Positions 26,601 through 38,100 of a stretch of DNA of 64,000 nt are shown one piece after another. Within the stretch, counting starts at the first letter, position 1. Each line of letters opens with the position of its first letter. A model generated the notes under the pieces. It saw only the letters and a program-made list of their open reading frames with translations, had not been told where the DNA came from and searched no databases. The translations under genes and the position numbers were made by a program. The DNA is from Dipylidium caninum (Eukaryota > Platyhelminthes > Cestoda > Cyclophyllidea > Dipylidiidae): contig QEYB01000895.1 of the NCBI GenBank assembly GCA_017562135.1, positions 248,001 through 312,000 on the forward strand, read 5' to 3'.

Positions 26601-29600
26601 TATTAAGGCGGAGGCACGGAATCCAAAGTATAGCCAATCTTGTCGTACAACCCTCCTCCAGGCATCTACAGAGCCAGCAGTTCGACTCTCGACGTTTTGA
26701 CATCACAGCAGTACAAAAACGATTTGAAAACGAATGCTGTAATTGTCCGTGTACTCAAAAACGCAACGATGCAAAAGAAAAATGTCAAAGAGCGGTAGTC
26801 TTTGGGCAAAAAAAGGTGGCAAAGTTACCGGATCTTTGACTTGGAGTCCAGATGATTCAACACTCGTAATTCCCCGTCGATATGGCGGCGACCATAGCTG
26901 GATAATTTTTTGTCGGGAGGCTGGGATAGGGAAAGAGTAGAGCATCATACTATGTTGGAATATCAGATTTCGCCAAGGAAACTTGACAATAGACATCAAC
27001 ATTAAGGTGGCTTTTGAATAAGTGACTAGTCAAAGGAAATTTTAGCTCCAAGTCCATAATTTAAGTTATTAGAAAGCATAACATTTAGAGTTGCAACATT
27101 TTACAAGGCACTTAATGGCACGATTAAAGTAGAACTTGGCAAAATATTTTACAAGCATTTCACATATTGAAACTTCAATTCTGCACCATGAATTTATAGA
27201 TAAACGCCGTCATCTTCACTCAATAAAAAGTTCTCCCACTGAAAAATCAAAATCACCCCCTTATTTTGTCTTAATCAGAAGATATTTTCACTCGTCACAG
27301 CATTTTTGAGGAAATAAGAACAGAGGGCAAAACAAATAACATGAAATCCTTGACGAGTGTTTCCTTCAACTACAGGGGAAAACACTAAAAATATCTGCCA
27401 ACTTTTAGACAAAAAAAGTAATACCGAGTAATGTGTAGGACGATTAGCGAAAATTCCTCCGAAATATTACTGCGCACTTTTGCAGAGAGACAGAAGTGCA
27501 CAGTCAGAGAAACTAACACTACCCCGGGAAAAGTGCGATTTCTCGCTCATTCCTTCATGAACGCATTCCGCGCAAGTCGTCCCACTCGAATCAGTGGAAA
27601 AAGCCGCAGCCAAGTCGGCGACACAAGAAAAGGGATGTCTCAGAGGTGGCTCGTAATGAGATAAAGGGATAAAATCGGAAAAAAAACAAGTGAATTTAGA
27701 CACGAAGCGGTTGTTAATGCGTCAACAGGCCAGCAGACTAATCAAGTGGCAAAGGGTAGCGAGGACTTGATTCAAATAATCATTGAGAAAAAGAAAGACA
27801 AATGTTAAAGGTAGTAATGGTAATTTGAAAAAAAAAGAATTTAACGTTCGACTCCAATGCACTATTGTAGGGGAGACCAGATTCAAATTCTCACACAGCA
27901 AAAGCGAAACGTAATCTAAGACCTAAAAACGCTCACTCTGTAGTTAGAGGCACTAACCGCATCATTTCAATCCATCATTTAGCCCATTTGCAAAACGAAT
28001 ATAATGAGATGAGGACTTTGTTGCTATATGGCTCTGATAGTAGTACTGTTTTCCCCGAAAAATCGGAGAGTAAATGGTTCGAGTTGTTTAGAAGAGATGA
28101 CCTCCCTCTCCAGGCGAAATTAATGAACCCCGTGCAACCAAGGGCATTATATCAGTCATTTTTCGTCTCAGGACATCTCACCCCCCTAAGGCAGCCTTTG
28201 TAGCCATAGAACTGCAGCTTAAAATTCCAGGTCATATCGTCCATTAAATAATAACGATAAAAAGTAGATGTAAATAAGTTTTACAATTCTACTACCATCT
28301 GAAGGTTCATGACATTCTTCTAAAATCAGTGTTCAATAAAAAGTAGCAAAACATCGAGTCGACGTTTGATAAAGACGAACTTAAAGTTACCACAAGGTTA
28401 AAGCGTATTTCGTCACACGTACATCAAAGTAAATAAAGCAAATCAAATCAAGCGAAACACAGCAACTCCCTAAAAAGTTGCAAGAACTTTGAAAAATCAA
28501 AGGTAAATAATCATTGATGCTATCTTAATTAGAAAAAAGGCCGAAAAAGAGAAACCGACTTTCATCGCAACACATAAGTAAATAAACTTGGTAGGCGTTA
28601 TAAGACCTAATATTTTAGGTGATAGATGATTTGCCTCTCAAAGGCGACATCCGTTAAAGGACGATAAAGGCAACCTATATAAGAATGCCACGTTATCATT
28701 CCGATCCCACGAGTTCGAACATCTAAATAATGTATGGAAGAAAGTCCAAAATCATGGTTTATAACGATAATAATTGTTAACAAAAGGATTTTAGCTAACA
28801 TAAGTAGAATCTAATCAAATAACGTTGAAGATAACTCAGAATGGCCACCATCATTCTTGAATTATTCCACAATAATTAGCAGAAGGTGATACAGGTAGAA
28901 CAATCAAAAGAAAAAATTTTAAAGGAATACTTGACAAAATCCCTATACATATTGCGAATAATTTATCCACCTAGTCAACATTGTGAATAACCGCCTTAAA
29001 CGGGGATTATGGGATACACATGTCATTCCGGTGGGGAAAACAACGCCACTAACGGTAGATTCAACTAGAATGGAGATCAAATAATACTTTAGAAATTTTC
29101 TGTTCAAATAATTACGATAGACAATGACCATCATTAGGAAATAATGGAGAATGATTACATCCGTGCAAAAAATAAAACCAATATCTGTGTTTACAGATGT
29201 TTTCAGGACGACCTTGCTAAAATCGTTGTACCAAGTAAAATACCTTAATTTAAACGGAGTCAATCAAGGATTACTTCTAAATGTTTGTTTTATCGTTGTC
29301 TGTAGGTACAGGGACATAATGGTCCATATTTTTTCATTAACACAACTATTAAGTTGCTAGTTTGTTGAGACCCAAAAAGGAAAGCTTAAATTTTGCAAAT
29401 TAACATAATGTTATCTTATTTCATTGTCCCTTTAAAAAATATTATGTGTTAAAACCCATATATCATTGGTGTAATCCTGGGGAAAAAAGGAAAATGCTAC
29501 TCAAATACTGCTTATAGCAAGTGAAACAAATGACAATAAAACAACCCAAAAGAGTAGATTAATCAGACGTGAAAGCGCACGGAAAAGAGCAACAAAAAAA

Positions 29601-32600
29601 ATCAAAGCAATCACCTCTGGATAAATGCAAACAGACACTAACACTTTAAGCATGAAAGCTAATACCCAGAGAATGAATAAGAAATGAATCAGTGTGAGTG
29701 AATTCGGAAAGAAAATCCCGAATTTACAACTACGAGCTATAAACAGAGGAAAAAAAGTCGAGCTGTGACAAATGCCGACATGAAATTTACAATATTTATC
29801 GAATACAAAAATGGCTCAATTGGATGACACAGTCGATGGCTTAACATATAGCACCAATGTTAATTAGATATCTTGGCATCGCCATAACGATAAAGCCAAA
29901 ATACATTTAAATAAAATAAAACGAAAAAAGTTTAACGCGAAATGGTCTTTAGCCAAAATTTTTCGCAGATCGATCAGATTTTAGCCTTAATTGGGAATTC
30001 CGAAAACGCTTACGTGCGGTTTCTGTGTCATAACACAAACAGTTTTAACGAGAGCGTTTGTTTATATTAAAAGTGTTTCCGTTTTCAAGATTTGCGCACA
30101 ATTAGCTTGCAATTGAGGATTAGAGAATAGACACAATAATAATGAATGATACAACAAGATGGGAAGCCACTATGGAGAACATCACAAGAGTGCATAACTA
30201 AGTGACTACGAATATTCGATTAATAAAAAAATTATGGCATGTGAAGCAAAACAGATGCATATTACACAATTCTTTTTCGTAAATTGAGATATCGCTTTCG
30301 AAAAAATTGCGATACTACCACTGTGGACGAACAAGCATCCGGAAACATGAGAACACAAACGGGTCAGGTGGATGACATTGATAGTATAAAAATAAGGCCT
30401 GCAGTGATACCATCAATCATTAGGACTAGAAACTTCTAGCAAGATGAACAATTCCAGAGTAAAATCGACATTCCTCAGAAAAAGTTAGACAAAGACAAAA
30501 ACTCACCGATGATCTGATTAACATTATACAAGACCAGAAAGTTTTACTAGGATGAACCAAGAAATGGGTTTTAAAGAAGCATTTCAAGAACTCAAACGGG
30601 TACCATGAACTTGATGTATATGATCGTACAGAGACGCTGAAGAGAAAAAGGCAAGTAAAAAGGAAAACAATATCGAATTATCTACTCGAAGGATATGTCA
30701 ATTGAGATTACACCAATTAGTTCTCAACAAGCGTACATATATAACTACATGGTCCTCTAGATAACCTTACGCAAGTACATTAAATGGGTCACCTACGATA
30801 AGTAGTAGAGTTTGCATTCACATTTGTTTCAAAACCGATTAGAAATGTGTAAATTACAAAAGAATGACAAAAGAAAATGCAAACCTCAAGGAGACCTTTG
30901 GGTAGTACCTACCAATGTTATTTCCAGGAGGCTAAAATAAAAAATCAAAATATGATCTTGGTAAGCCATATGCAAAGAAACGTTAGGTAAAATGCGTAAT
31001 CACCCATAAACTACGAACTTATGTGGAAGAATAGTCACTGTATTAGAACCGAGTTAATGGACTTTAACGAGGTAATAACTAAAAAAAGTCGTGCATATTG
31101 CCAAGTAACGCAGCGATTCAACATTGTACAGAATTACCTAGTGCTATACACGAGGTGATGTATTTTGAACGCAGATGAAGGGAGACCTTAATGTCCTTTT
31201 CGTTGGAACACCATAAAAAATCAGAGAAATAAGGCATGCTCTAAGTTATCACCGGGATGACCCACAAAGGTTACCAAAAGGTACGCATTTGAACGCGTTC
31301 TAAATTTGAAATGGACAAAAAGTGCATGACTGTGAAGCTTACAGATTACAACTTACCGGTTAAAAAAGAAAATTTTAAGTACTTAACAAATTATGTTAAC
31401 AGGAAGTTCAAAAAAGCAAATATTTTGATTGAGAAATGGCCGAAGAAGTAAACTTCACATATTTTCAGTGAGTGCATACTTGACAAACCAGAAATGAGCT
31501 ATACAGAAGGAGACATTTAAGATAATCCGATAAAATAAAAACGAACTTTGGAAACCGTCAGGTGGGAAATGCAAATATTAAGAGAAAAAAATTTACAGAT
31601 TTTTAAAAAATAAAAGGACTCACCTTGCTTGAATTTGATCGATGGCACTAATGGTGTCCAAATCACGTTTAACCTCGTTTATTGTTTGCGCTAACTCTCG
31701 CATACCATCCAAAGCAGTCAAAAGCTCCGACTTTTCAGGATGGTCGTCATCCGTTAATTTACAGAGTTGCTGCGCAGATAACCATAATTAAGATAGACTT
31801 GTACATTTACATATCACGGCTTTGCCGTTAAAAAGAACCGAGATGTTGTAAATATATAAAGTAATATGAATACTTAAGTGCCCAAAAAGGAATAATACTT
31901 AGAAAAATTGATCATGTGTAGACACATTCATCAACGCACCTCCAATAGTAAATGATACTTCAAGACCCGCTGCATCGGGACAGTTAAGAGTTCTGTCAGA
32001 TGAAATTTGCTGTAGTTTTCAGATTGAGCTTGGCACTCCTTAAAATAAAATCAATCGACCAATTAGATGCAATAATACACTGAAAGAGCCAGATGATTAA
32101 CAATAAAGTACCTGAATCTTCAGTCGCTTTTCAATATCGTTCTTCGTTATTTCAAGAACGAGAGTCTGGGCCTTTTGGACGTGGCCACAATACTCACCAT
32201 AGATAAGAAGTCTATCTCTAATCTTTATAAAAACTTCTCCAAGTGTCAGCACCGTTAAAGTGGTACTAACTGCCAAACTTAAATTTGATAGAAGTTCCCG
32301 ATGAATACAATGGAGTTCCTAAGAAAAGACAAAATTAACAACTAAATCGTAAAAATCCCACCTCAATATACTTGAAAATTTCCTCCAGCTCTTGCGACGA
32401 AAGACACTTGGATAGCTGCCACTTATACTTCTACAGGCTTATTCGTTTGGGCGAAAGTTAGTTTACCTCTATGAGCATCTTTAAAACATCAACATAGTTT
32501 TTTTCCGTGGACACTATTTCCTTTATACAGAAGGACCTGGGAGACGTCGGTTCATCTTCGGATTGCTACATGAGGAAGTCATTTATAAAGTTATAAGTGT

Positions 32601-33282
32601 ACCGTGGCCGAAACCTTTCCTCCGTGAACGATGGTATCGTAAACAATCTCATTAGTTTCCTCTTCCATATCGGCATAGTTTGACTCTGTTGTAACTTGCA
32701 TGTCTTCCCTAGAGTTAGAAGTTACGAAGAAAATTTGCAAATACATTGAAGCAGCAATGTCTTTGAGATTATTGTAATACTCGTGAGGAACTTGAAGGTT
32801 GCTATTTTCGGGGGGAAATCCACTATTTGAGCGTCAAAAATAAAAACATTAACGTACGGTATCCCAGAGAGTTGTGCTCGGGGGCAACGCGATAACCTTG
32901 ATAAAAGTTCTATGACTTTTCCAAAGTTTTTTGCGTGGTATAAATCACTTGGCTCAATGAGGTATTTTTTATCAATTCCAAATTCAAGTTCGCACAGTTT
33001 AACAAACAAGCGAATGTTTTTAAAACACAAGAAGGGCGACTGTTGTGTTTGCGGGCTGAAATCCTTGATTTTCCTGGGGTCTACTTCTCCATTTGTTAGA
33101 GTGTTTAACAGATGGCAAATTTTGACACCATCCATGAGTGTTTGAACCAATTGTAAGCCACATCCGTCGGGCATTAAGGTAGGATGATCGTCCGGAATAA
33201 TGCGACATCTATTAAGCCATTCCGCGCACTGCCGTAGATCATACTCCTCCTCGGAGGCAGAGTTTGAGTTTGAAGAAGGCAT
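11666..33282 (-). CDS. VAV: Vav-family Rho/Rac guanine nucleotide exchange factor
   Basis: Vav proteins are cytoplasmic exchange factors for Rac/Rho, controlled by tyrosine phosphorylation. Exons (minus strand, 5' to 3'): 33282-32858 CH domain; 32708-32603 acidic region with two tyrosines (NYADMEEE, EIVYDTI); 32565-32467, 32430-32362, 32318-32112, 32038-31940, 31769-31624 DH (ends with VPMQRVLKYHLLLE and LTALDGMRELAQTINEVKRD); 26920-26829, 24670-24589 (tentative), 21638-21552, 21237-21119 PH; 20849-20716 and 20099 onward C1; 20099-19610 also a Pro/Ser linker and start of SH3; 15847-15782 end of SH3 (DQEGWFPASHV); 15167-14911 linker; 14051-13842 and 12127-12037 SH2 (FLVR present); 11817-11666 second SH3 (GWWKGWLNGR). 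Phases agree at nearly all junctions. The start ATG at 33280-33282 is preceded by an in-frame stop. Missing: a small exon between DH and PH, one inside the first SH3, and the last exon. Oddities: degenerate C1, frame break in SH2 and a GC donor. Confidence 0.95.
13842..14051 (-). other. VAV: Vav SH2 exon with one-base frame break and GC donor
   Basis: The exon opens with YFGEMDRAEATQLL and FLVRIS in one frame, then after GEYS the SH2 homology (HHPRHIRIQRS, FYLCSPQRFKSLE) continues in the next frame. The change falls at a four-G run (plus strand 13938-13941). The exon is 210 bases, whereas the phases of its neighbours need 211. No GT...AG pair near the break could be a small intron. The 3' edge reads GAG followed by GCAAGT, a GC-type donor in otherwise ideal context; the next exon (12127-12037) continues in phase 0 with ALVDFYCRVSL. 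Confidence 0.85.
14911..15167 (-). other. VAV: Vav SH3-SH2 linker exon
   Basis: An 85-codon exon between an AG acceptor at 15168-15169 and a GTTGGT donor at 14905-14910. It encodes a Thr/Ser/Asp-rich linker and ends in NCAW, whose tryptophan is completed by the next exon to start the SH2 domain (WYFGEMD). It is longer than the short linker of vertebrate Vav. Confidence 0.85.
15848..19609. other. Long AT-rich Vav intron(s)
   Basis: A-rich on the plus strand (T-rich in the Vav sense). The splice phases on either side (phase 2 donor, phase 0 acceptor) require a small exon of 3n+1 bases completing the SH3 domain, which I could not find. No other gene seen. Confidence 0.6.
19610..20849 (-). other. 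VAV: Vav C1 domain and Pro/Ser/Gln-rich linker exons
   Basis: Exon 20849-20716 encodes the front of a C1 domain (NGYQFEMATF, YCCMCKRLLQGVFYQGYQC). Exon 20099-19610 continues with GLAAHKSCLVNV, then a linker containing PTPPPPS and QQQQ, then the first strands of an SH3 domain (VVIAVAAYSG, FNVGDKTLSL). In the C1 pattern HX12CX2CX13CX2CX4HX2CX7C, the first His is Tyr, the fourth Cys is Thr and the last Cys is Leu; the other ligands remain. An unseen micro-exon between the two exons could alter one of these positions. Confidence 0.85.
24589..24670 (-). other. VAV: Tentative Vav PH-domain exon
   Basis: An 82-base segment follows an acceptor (CTTTTATCAG) and ends at a GTTAGC donor. It fits the required phases (2 in, 0 out) between exons 26920-26829 and 21638-21552. 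It encodes a beta-strand-like run (YPILVAFCHNGIVLPAKP) where Vav PH domains have the FLFD...VICK strands. The similarity is loose, so this exon rests mostly on phase and position. Confidence 0.55.
24849..25044 (+). other. GC-rich open-frame island inside a Vav intron
   Basis: In AT-rich intronic DNA, about 190 bases rise sharply in GC and hold an open plus-strand frame up to a stop at 25042-25044. The first ATG within it is at 24919 (MDVATDVHIFKYLNVPVAST). Third codon positions are mostly G or C, as in real exons here, but one minus-strand frame is also open. I do not recognise the protein. It may be a remnant of a gene copy or mobile element, or a small nested gene. Confidence 0.3.
26921..31623. 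other. Long AT-rich Vav intron between DH and PH exons
   Basis: A-rich on the plus strand, with no recognisable gene or mobile element. The flanking phases do not match (phase 2 donor at 31624, phase 0 acceptor at 26921), so a small undetected exon of 3n+1 bases should lie here. Confidence 0.6.
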
Positions 33283-35100
33283 GTCTATACAGCCCAGTAA
33301 ACACTCATCCAGAAGCAATTTTCAACAAATTTGAAAAATTTCGAGGCAAAAATTAGGGCTGACAAATAAGGCGACAGGTCCCAATTTGAATTAACACAAC
33401 CACCTCGGATAGATAGGGCGTAAAGGCATACTCGGACTTGACGCTTCTAAGCAAAAAGCCGCGATTTGGTCTGTTTAAAATACAAAACATGTAACCAATT
33501 ATTTGTGCGGAAAGTAATAAAGAGGAAATAAAATCTGCTTTAAGCATGTTCTGGCATTTTTTAGAACATAAAATGCTAAAACAACTTTCGACAAACTTAA
33601 TAATTTATTTAACTAACTTCACTACCTGAGGTAGAAGTGACATGAAGACTAAGTTCAATTGAGCAGCAAAAATGTGGATAACTTGTAATTTCGGTGATGA
33701 TATTGAGACTTGATTACGGCAAACGCACTTCTGTGCGATTATCCGTAACATAGATTGCTTGCGTTCAAAAATATTCTTTGACATTAAGGCGTGTTGCGGC
33801 ACCGATGAATACCAGATGTGTAATTGTTTCGAAGCGTAAATGACGAATTGTAACATCGATCCTACTTTCATAGCGCCAAAATATCAAACATATACTCTTA
33901 AATATAGTCAATTACCAAAATTTTCCAGTCCCCATTGAACCAAAATTAGGGCCGATACCACCAACGTTGCTCGAATTACAGGTGGCCAAGATTTTCATCG
34001 CTCGAAACAGATAGCTCCGAGTATAGCAAAACTGAACGATACAATAGCGGGAGGTACGTCAAAAGTTTTGTACTATATGTGTTTTATTTATTCATATAGG
34101 GAATCTAAACTGACTACTGAAGTTTGCACAAGTGGCAAAGACTTCACATGAATTTTTCCAATTTCCGGGGTCTCCATTAAAATTCCTTCTTACTGTAGTA
34201 CCCATCAATTATTTACTTTGCAAATTATGGCTCGTTGAGTTAATTAAGTGCCCGGTTTTTTTCGGCCTTCATGCATGTTTGGTTCGAAGCGCGGTGTCTC
34301 TAAATGTTTCGCGACCGAAAATTTTCAAATTCATATGACTTATTTCGGACTGGAAGGCGAATCCTAATCCTTCTGTTTGCACCGGCGCATTAAATTATCT
34401 ATACCAAATTTGCACGACCAGATATTAGCGTTAGACAAATGTATAAGCCCGTAAACGTATACATACTTAAGCCTTAGCAGCGAAATATCTTGCTCTGAGT
34501 CATAAGCTATATTGTAAAACGTGAAATAACACTTCGATTAGGCTTTCTGTTGGAATGTAGATTTATCCGTTGGGCGGAGCAATATGAGTGGTCCATTTTA
34601 CCGGCCGCCAATATGAACGCTAGCTGATCTCTGTGGCCGTTGTGTCGGTCGCACCCTGTTACCTGTCATTTCCTTATGTGTCCAGCCTTATGTAGGATGA
34701 TTAAATAGCTGCTTTATTATCTCCTATACTATTTTCCGATGCTTAGGCTTGCGCTTTATATCTCCTAAGTACGCACTTCTGTGTTTGTCGGCTTTCTGTA
34801 AAGCATTCGCTAGGCTTATAAAATGGGTGTCTATCGCTTATCAAATGCGGGATTTTCTTACTGTGCTGTTGTATCTGCTTAATCTTCACTTCTAGTGTCT
34901 TGTTCCTTGTCATACTGGTCTCTGTACTCATTAGCATTAACACGTCGGTTTTTATGTGAACTCCCGCAATATTTGCTATTTAATAATGACTCGCCAACGT
35001 AAGATACCGGCAAAAATTCTTCATTGCGCAAGGTGTTGGCAATGGTCATATATTTACGACTTAGAATCAACGGCTTTTATAATGTGTGTATGTTACAGAC
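33283..35100. promoter_or_regulatory. Divergent intergenic region between Vav and Tec genes
   Basis: About 1.8 kb separates the Vav start codon (minus strand) from the Tec kinase start codon (plus strand). It should contain the promoters and 5' untranslated regions of both genes. I see no clear TATA box or CpG-rich core. An acceptor-like TTACAG ends two bases before the Tec ATG, so an untranslated first exon or trans-splicing of the Tec mRNA is possible. The strand bias of A and T changes sign across this region. Confidence 0.5.
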
Positions 35101-38100
35101 ATGGCGACGGACCAAGAACTCAAAATCTCTCGGATGACAAAACGATCTATGAATAAGAAAATATTTACCAGGCCTAGTTACAAGCTCCGCGAATTTGTAC
35201 TCACTCCTTTTCATATTAAATATTTCGAAGTCAGTGGTGGAGTATGTTATCTGCCTTCGCTAATTATAAATTACATTAGAATCGCGGCAAGGAAAAAGGT
35301 CGAATTCCTCTTGCACATGTTAAATACGTAGAAAAGGTCTTGGATGATGACTTGGACGGCAAAAAAAATGTCTTGCAGGTGCAATCTTCCGTGTTCGTTT
35401 ACACACTTTCTTTTAGATTGCGTATGTGGAAGATCCCAATTCAACAAATTGTTTTCTGCTGTATATAGTGGCGCCTACACTCATTGAAAGAGATGATTGG
35501 ATAAGTCTTATTCGGTTCTGTAAGTTGTTTCAATTGAGTCTATTGGCTATCCTTCCTGATAATTCTGATTGACGCTTCATTTATCTGTTAATGTTGTTAT
35601 TTCTATAGAGCTTTACATCTTTGCGGTTCACTATGCAACGGCCTAACATAATGAATGTTGATACAAACGGATGTAATTTTCACAAAGTTCCAACAGGTTA
35701 TAGGCTTAGTTTTTAGTTATGACTCTTTGATTCGTGACAAATGTTTTTCAAACTGCTTTTGTTTTCCTTTATTTTTGAGTATATCTCATTTGGTTCAGAC
35801 CTTTCTCATTATGGCTTCTGGGGTTTTTGGACGATATTATTTAACGAACACTTTTTACCTTGATTTGATCAACTTTAAAATGTAATGGCACCCATTATAC
35901 TTCCTAATTTCTTTTATTTTAAATTACTGGTTGGAAATGTTTCATCGGGGAAGACTTTCCCAATGACGGAAGCAAGTTTTCATTATCGAGATTCTGAAAC
36001 GCTTCATCTATGAGTCTATATGATTGAGCGATTTCGTATCGTTATCTTCACATACTTTGTCAGTCCATTAGTTTTATGCCTTAAAAATAACGATATCGAT
36101 GAAACTGCGCCTCATTTCAGACACAAAAGAACGTGGTGCTTGCTTTCTGCTCCGTTATCACCCCGGCGTGTGGCGTCGCCCCGGTCGTTACAGTTGTTGC
36201 GATGATATCAATCGTCGGTCTCTCGGTTGCCAAAATACTACAGATTCTGTAGCGAACACTGATCCTGCCGAGCCTCGCCGTTTCTCTGCTTTCCCAGGTT
36301 GTCTTCCTCCTGTCAGTGCAACAGAAATCCAAACTCCCACCATGCCCCCCTTGGTTGGCCAACAGTCGGTTGCTGTCCAGGCCCAACCAAACCCCCCTTC
36401 TAACCCAGTGTCGCAGCAATCTTCCGCCCAGCCAATCACGGGGAAGGTAGTTATAGCCGCCACCACAGCTCCTCCCCCAAATCCCGTGAATGTGTTTACT
36501 CAACAACAGATACTCTTCCAACAGCAACAACAGCAGTTATTGCTAGCTCAACACCACAAACTGAGCATGCTAGCTGCCCAACCACATTTGCAACAACAGT
36601 TGGCCACCCGGCGACCAATCCGACTCCCGCAGTCACCCGGCGGACAATCATTCGATTGGGTAAACTTTGCAACGTTTGTTATGTCTCAATCAGCGGTCAA
36701 TAATTAAGACCTGGGAAGTTCTCCCCGTCTTCTTCACCACAAGCAATTCATAGTGAAGTGTATATCTGTCAGTTGTTTTGTCTCCGGTCTTGTGTTTGTG
36801 AAGATGATTGTGAAATAGTTGTTTTCGTCAAACTTGCTCGAGGAAGTGCTGAGATATCTCATCCTGCGTGACCTTTAATTAGCCAAAGTACCCAGCTTTT
36901 GCGTACACAGAAAAGGCTAATTATTAAAGGTTGTCCTGTAGTCAGTATTCTCTTAATTTGGATCCGTCTTGGGTGGTGTCTACGTCACCCATGTTCTGCC
37001 ATGTTCCATTTCTTACGCACACTGGAAAGTTCTGGGTACTTTATTTGGAATAATGAGCGTCAGTGCACAGTTTTTATGTCATTCCGTTTCCCTCTATTAG
37101 TTGTTATTAGTGATTGCGTTTTCGCCTTCATTACAATGGTTAACAGGATGTAATTTTACGGAGTCTGACACTTTTATGTAGTAAACTAGTTCCATGAAAT
37201 CATTTTCTCACTCGAGTTTAGTATTCCGAGGTTAATCGCTATAATGTGCTACTGTCCCGAGGTTTTCATCTTACTTTTATTGGCAGGCAGAAAATGTCTT
37301 ACTTTTTCATGTCTGTTTTTCGACCGAGGCGAGACACGTGGGGCGCGAGCTGGGAAGCCCTATTGGTGTGGTCATGACCCCTTGTTAAAATGCTTCTTCG
37401 ATTGTTACAAGTTAATTGGCTTTGAGGTAATCTCCCACGGTGGTTTCACTTCAATGTGTTTTCATTTTCCCTCGTCAGAAGTCCTTTTTCAATTGTATAC
37501 GGAAGCATTTCCACTATAAGATTACACTGAGTCCTACATGACAATATCGTTTTTTGCGACTGCTCATTCATTTTGAGGTCTTACTACCTGAAATAAGAAT
37601 ATTCTCACTTTCTCTCTTAAAGCGTAGATCTTACATCAAGTGATCCCAGTTCAGTTTTCATACTTCCACTTGACCATTCCTCAAATTATTTTACCTCTAA
37701 GTGCGTCACTGTTAGAGGTTGTTCTTTGATGTCATGCAGTTGATCTTTGCAAAATTACTCTTTTAAGATTGTCATTTTCTAAATCATGTGAATTCATTAT
37801 ATAGTCTTGTTTACTCGATGTGAAGCTTGAAGTCTCATTAATTAAAAATTCTTTTGATTGCAGAACACGTGGTCTATGTGCACCGCATTAGCGACTTCAT
37901 TTCACCGCTTTTCCGCACCCAAGTGGGTAAATTCGGGTAAACCATGACTTCGGGGAAAGGTCAGAGTCTAGTTAGCTTGACACTAACCAGGCAAAATATG
38001 ACATGGCTACTAGTCAACCCCAGTTGTCCACCTCCAAACTTATTATCACTTCATTAATATCACTCTTTTTGAAATTTGCTCTGGCTATCATTTTTGTATT

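Noticed and set aside
36660..36707. Read-through end of the Gln-rich frame to a stop at 36707
   Set aside because: A GTAAAC donor after SFDW at 36660 joins in phase 0 to the SH3 exon at 41363, giving the expected Tec domain order.
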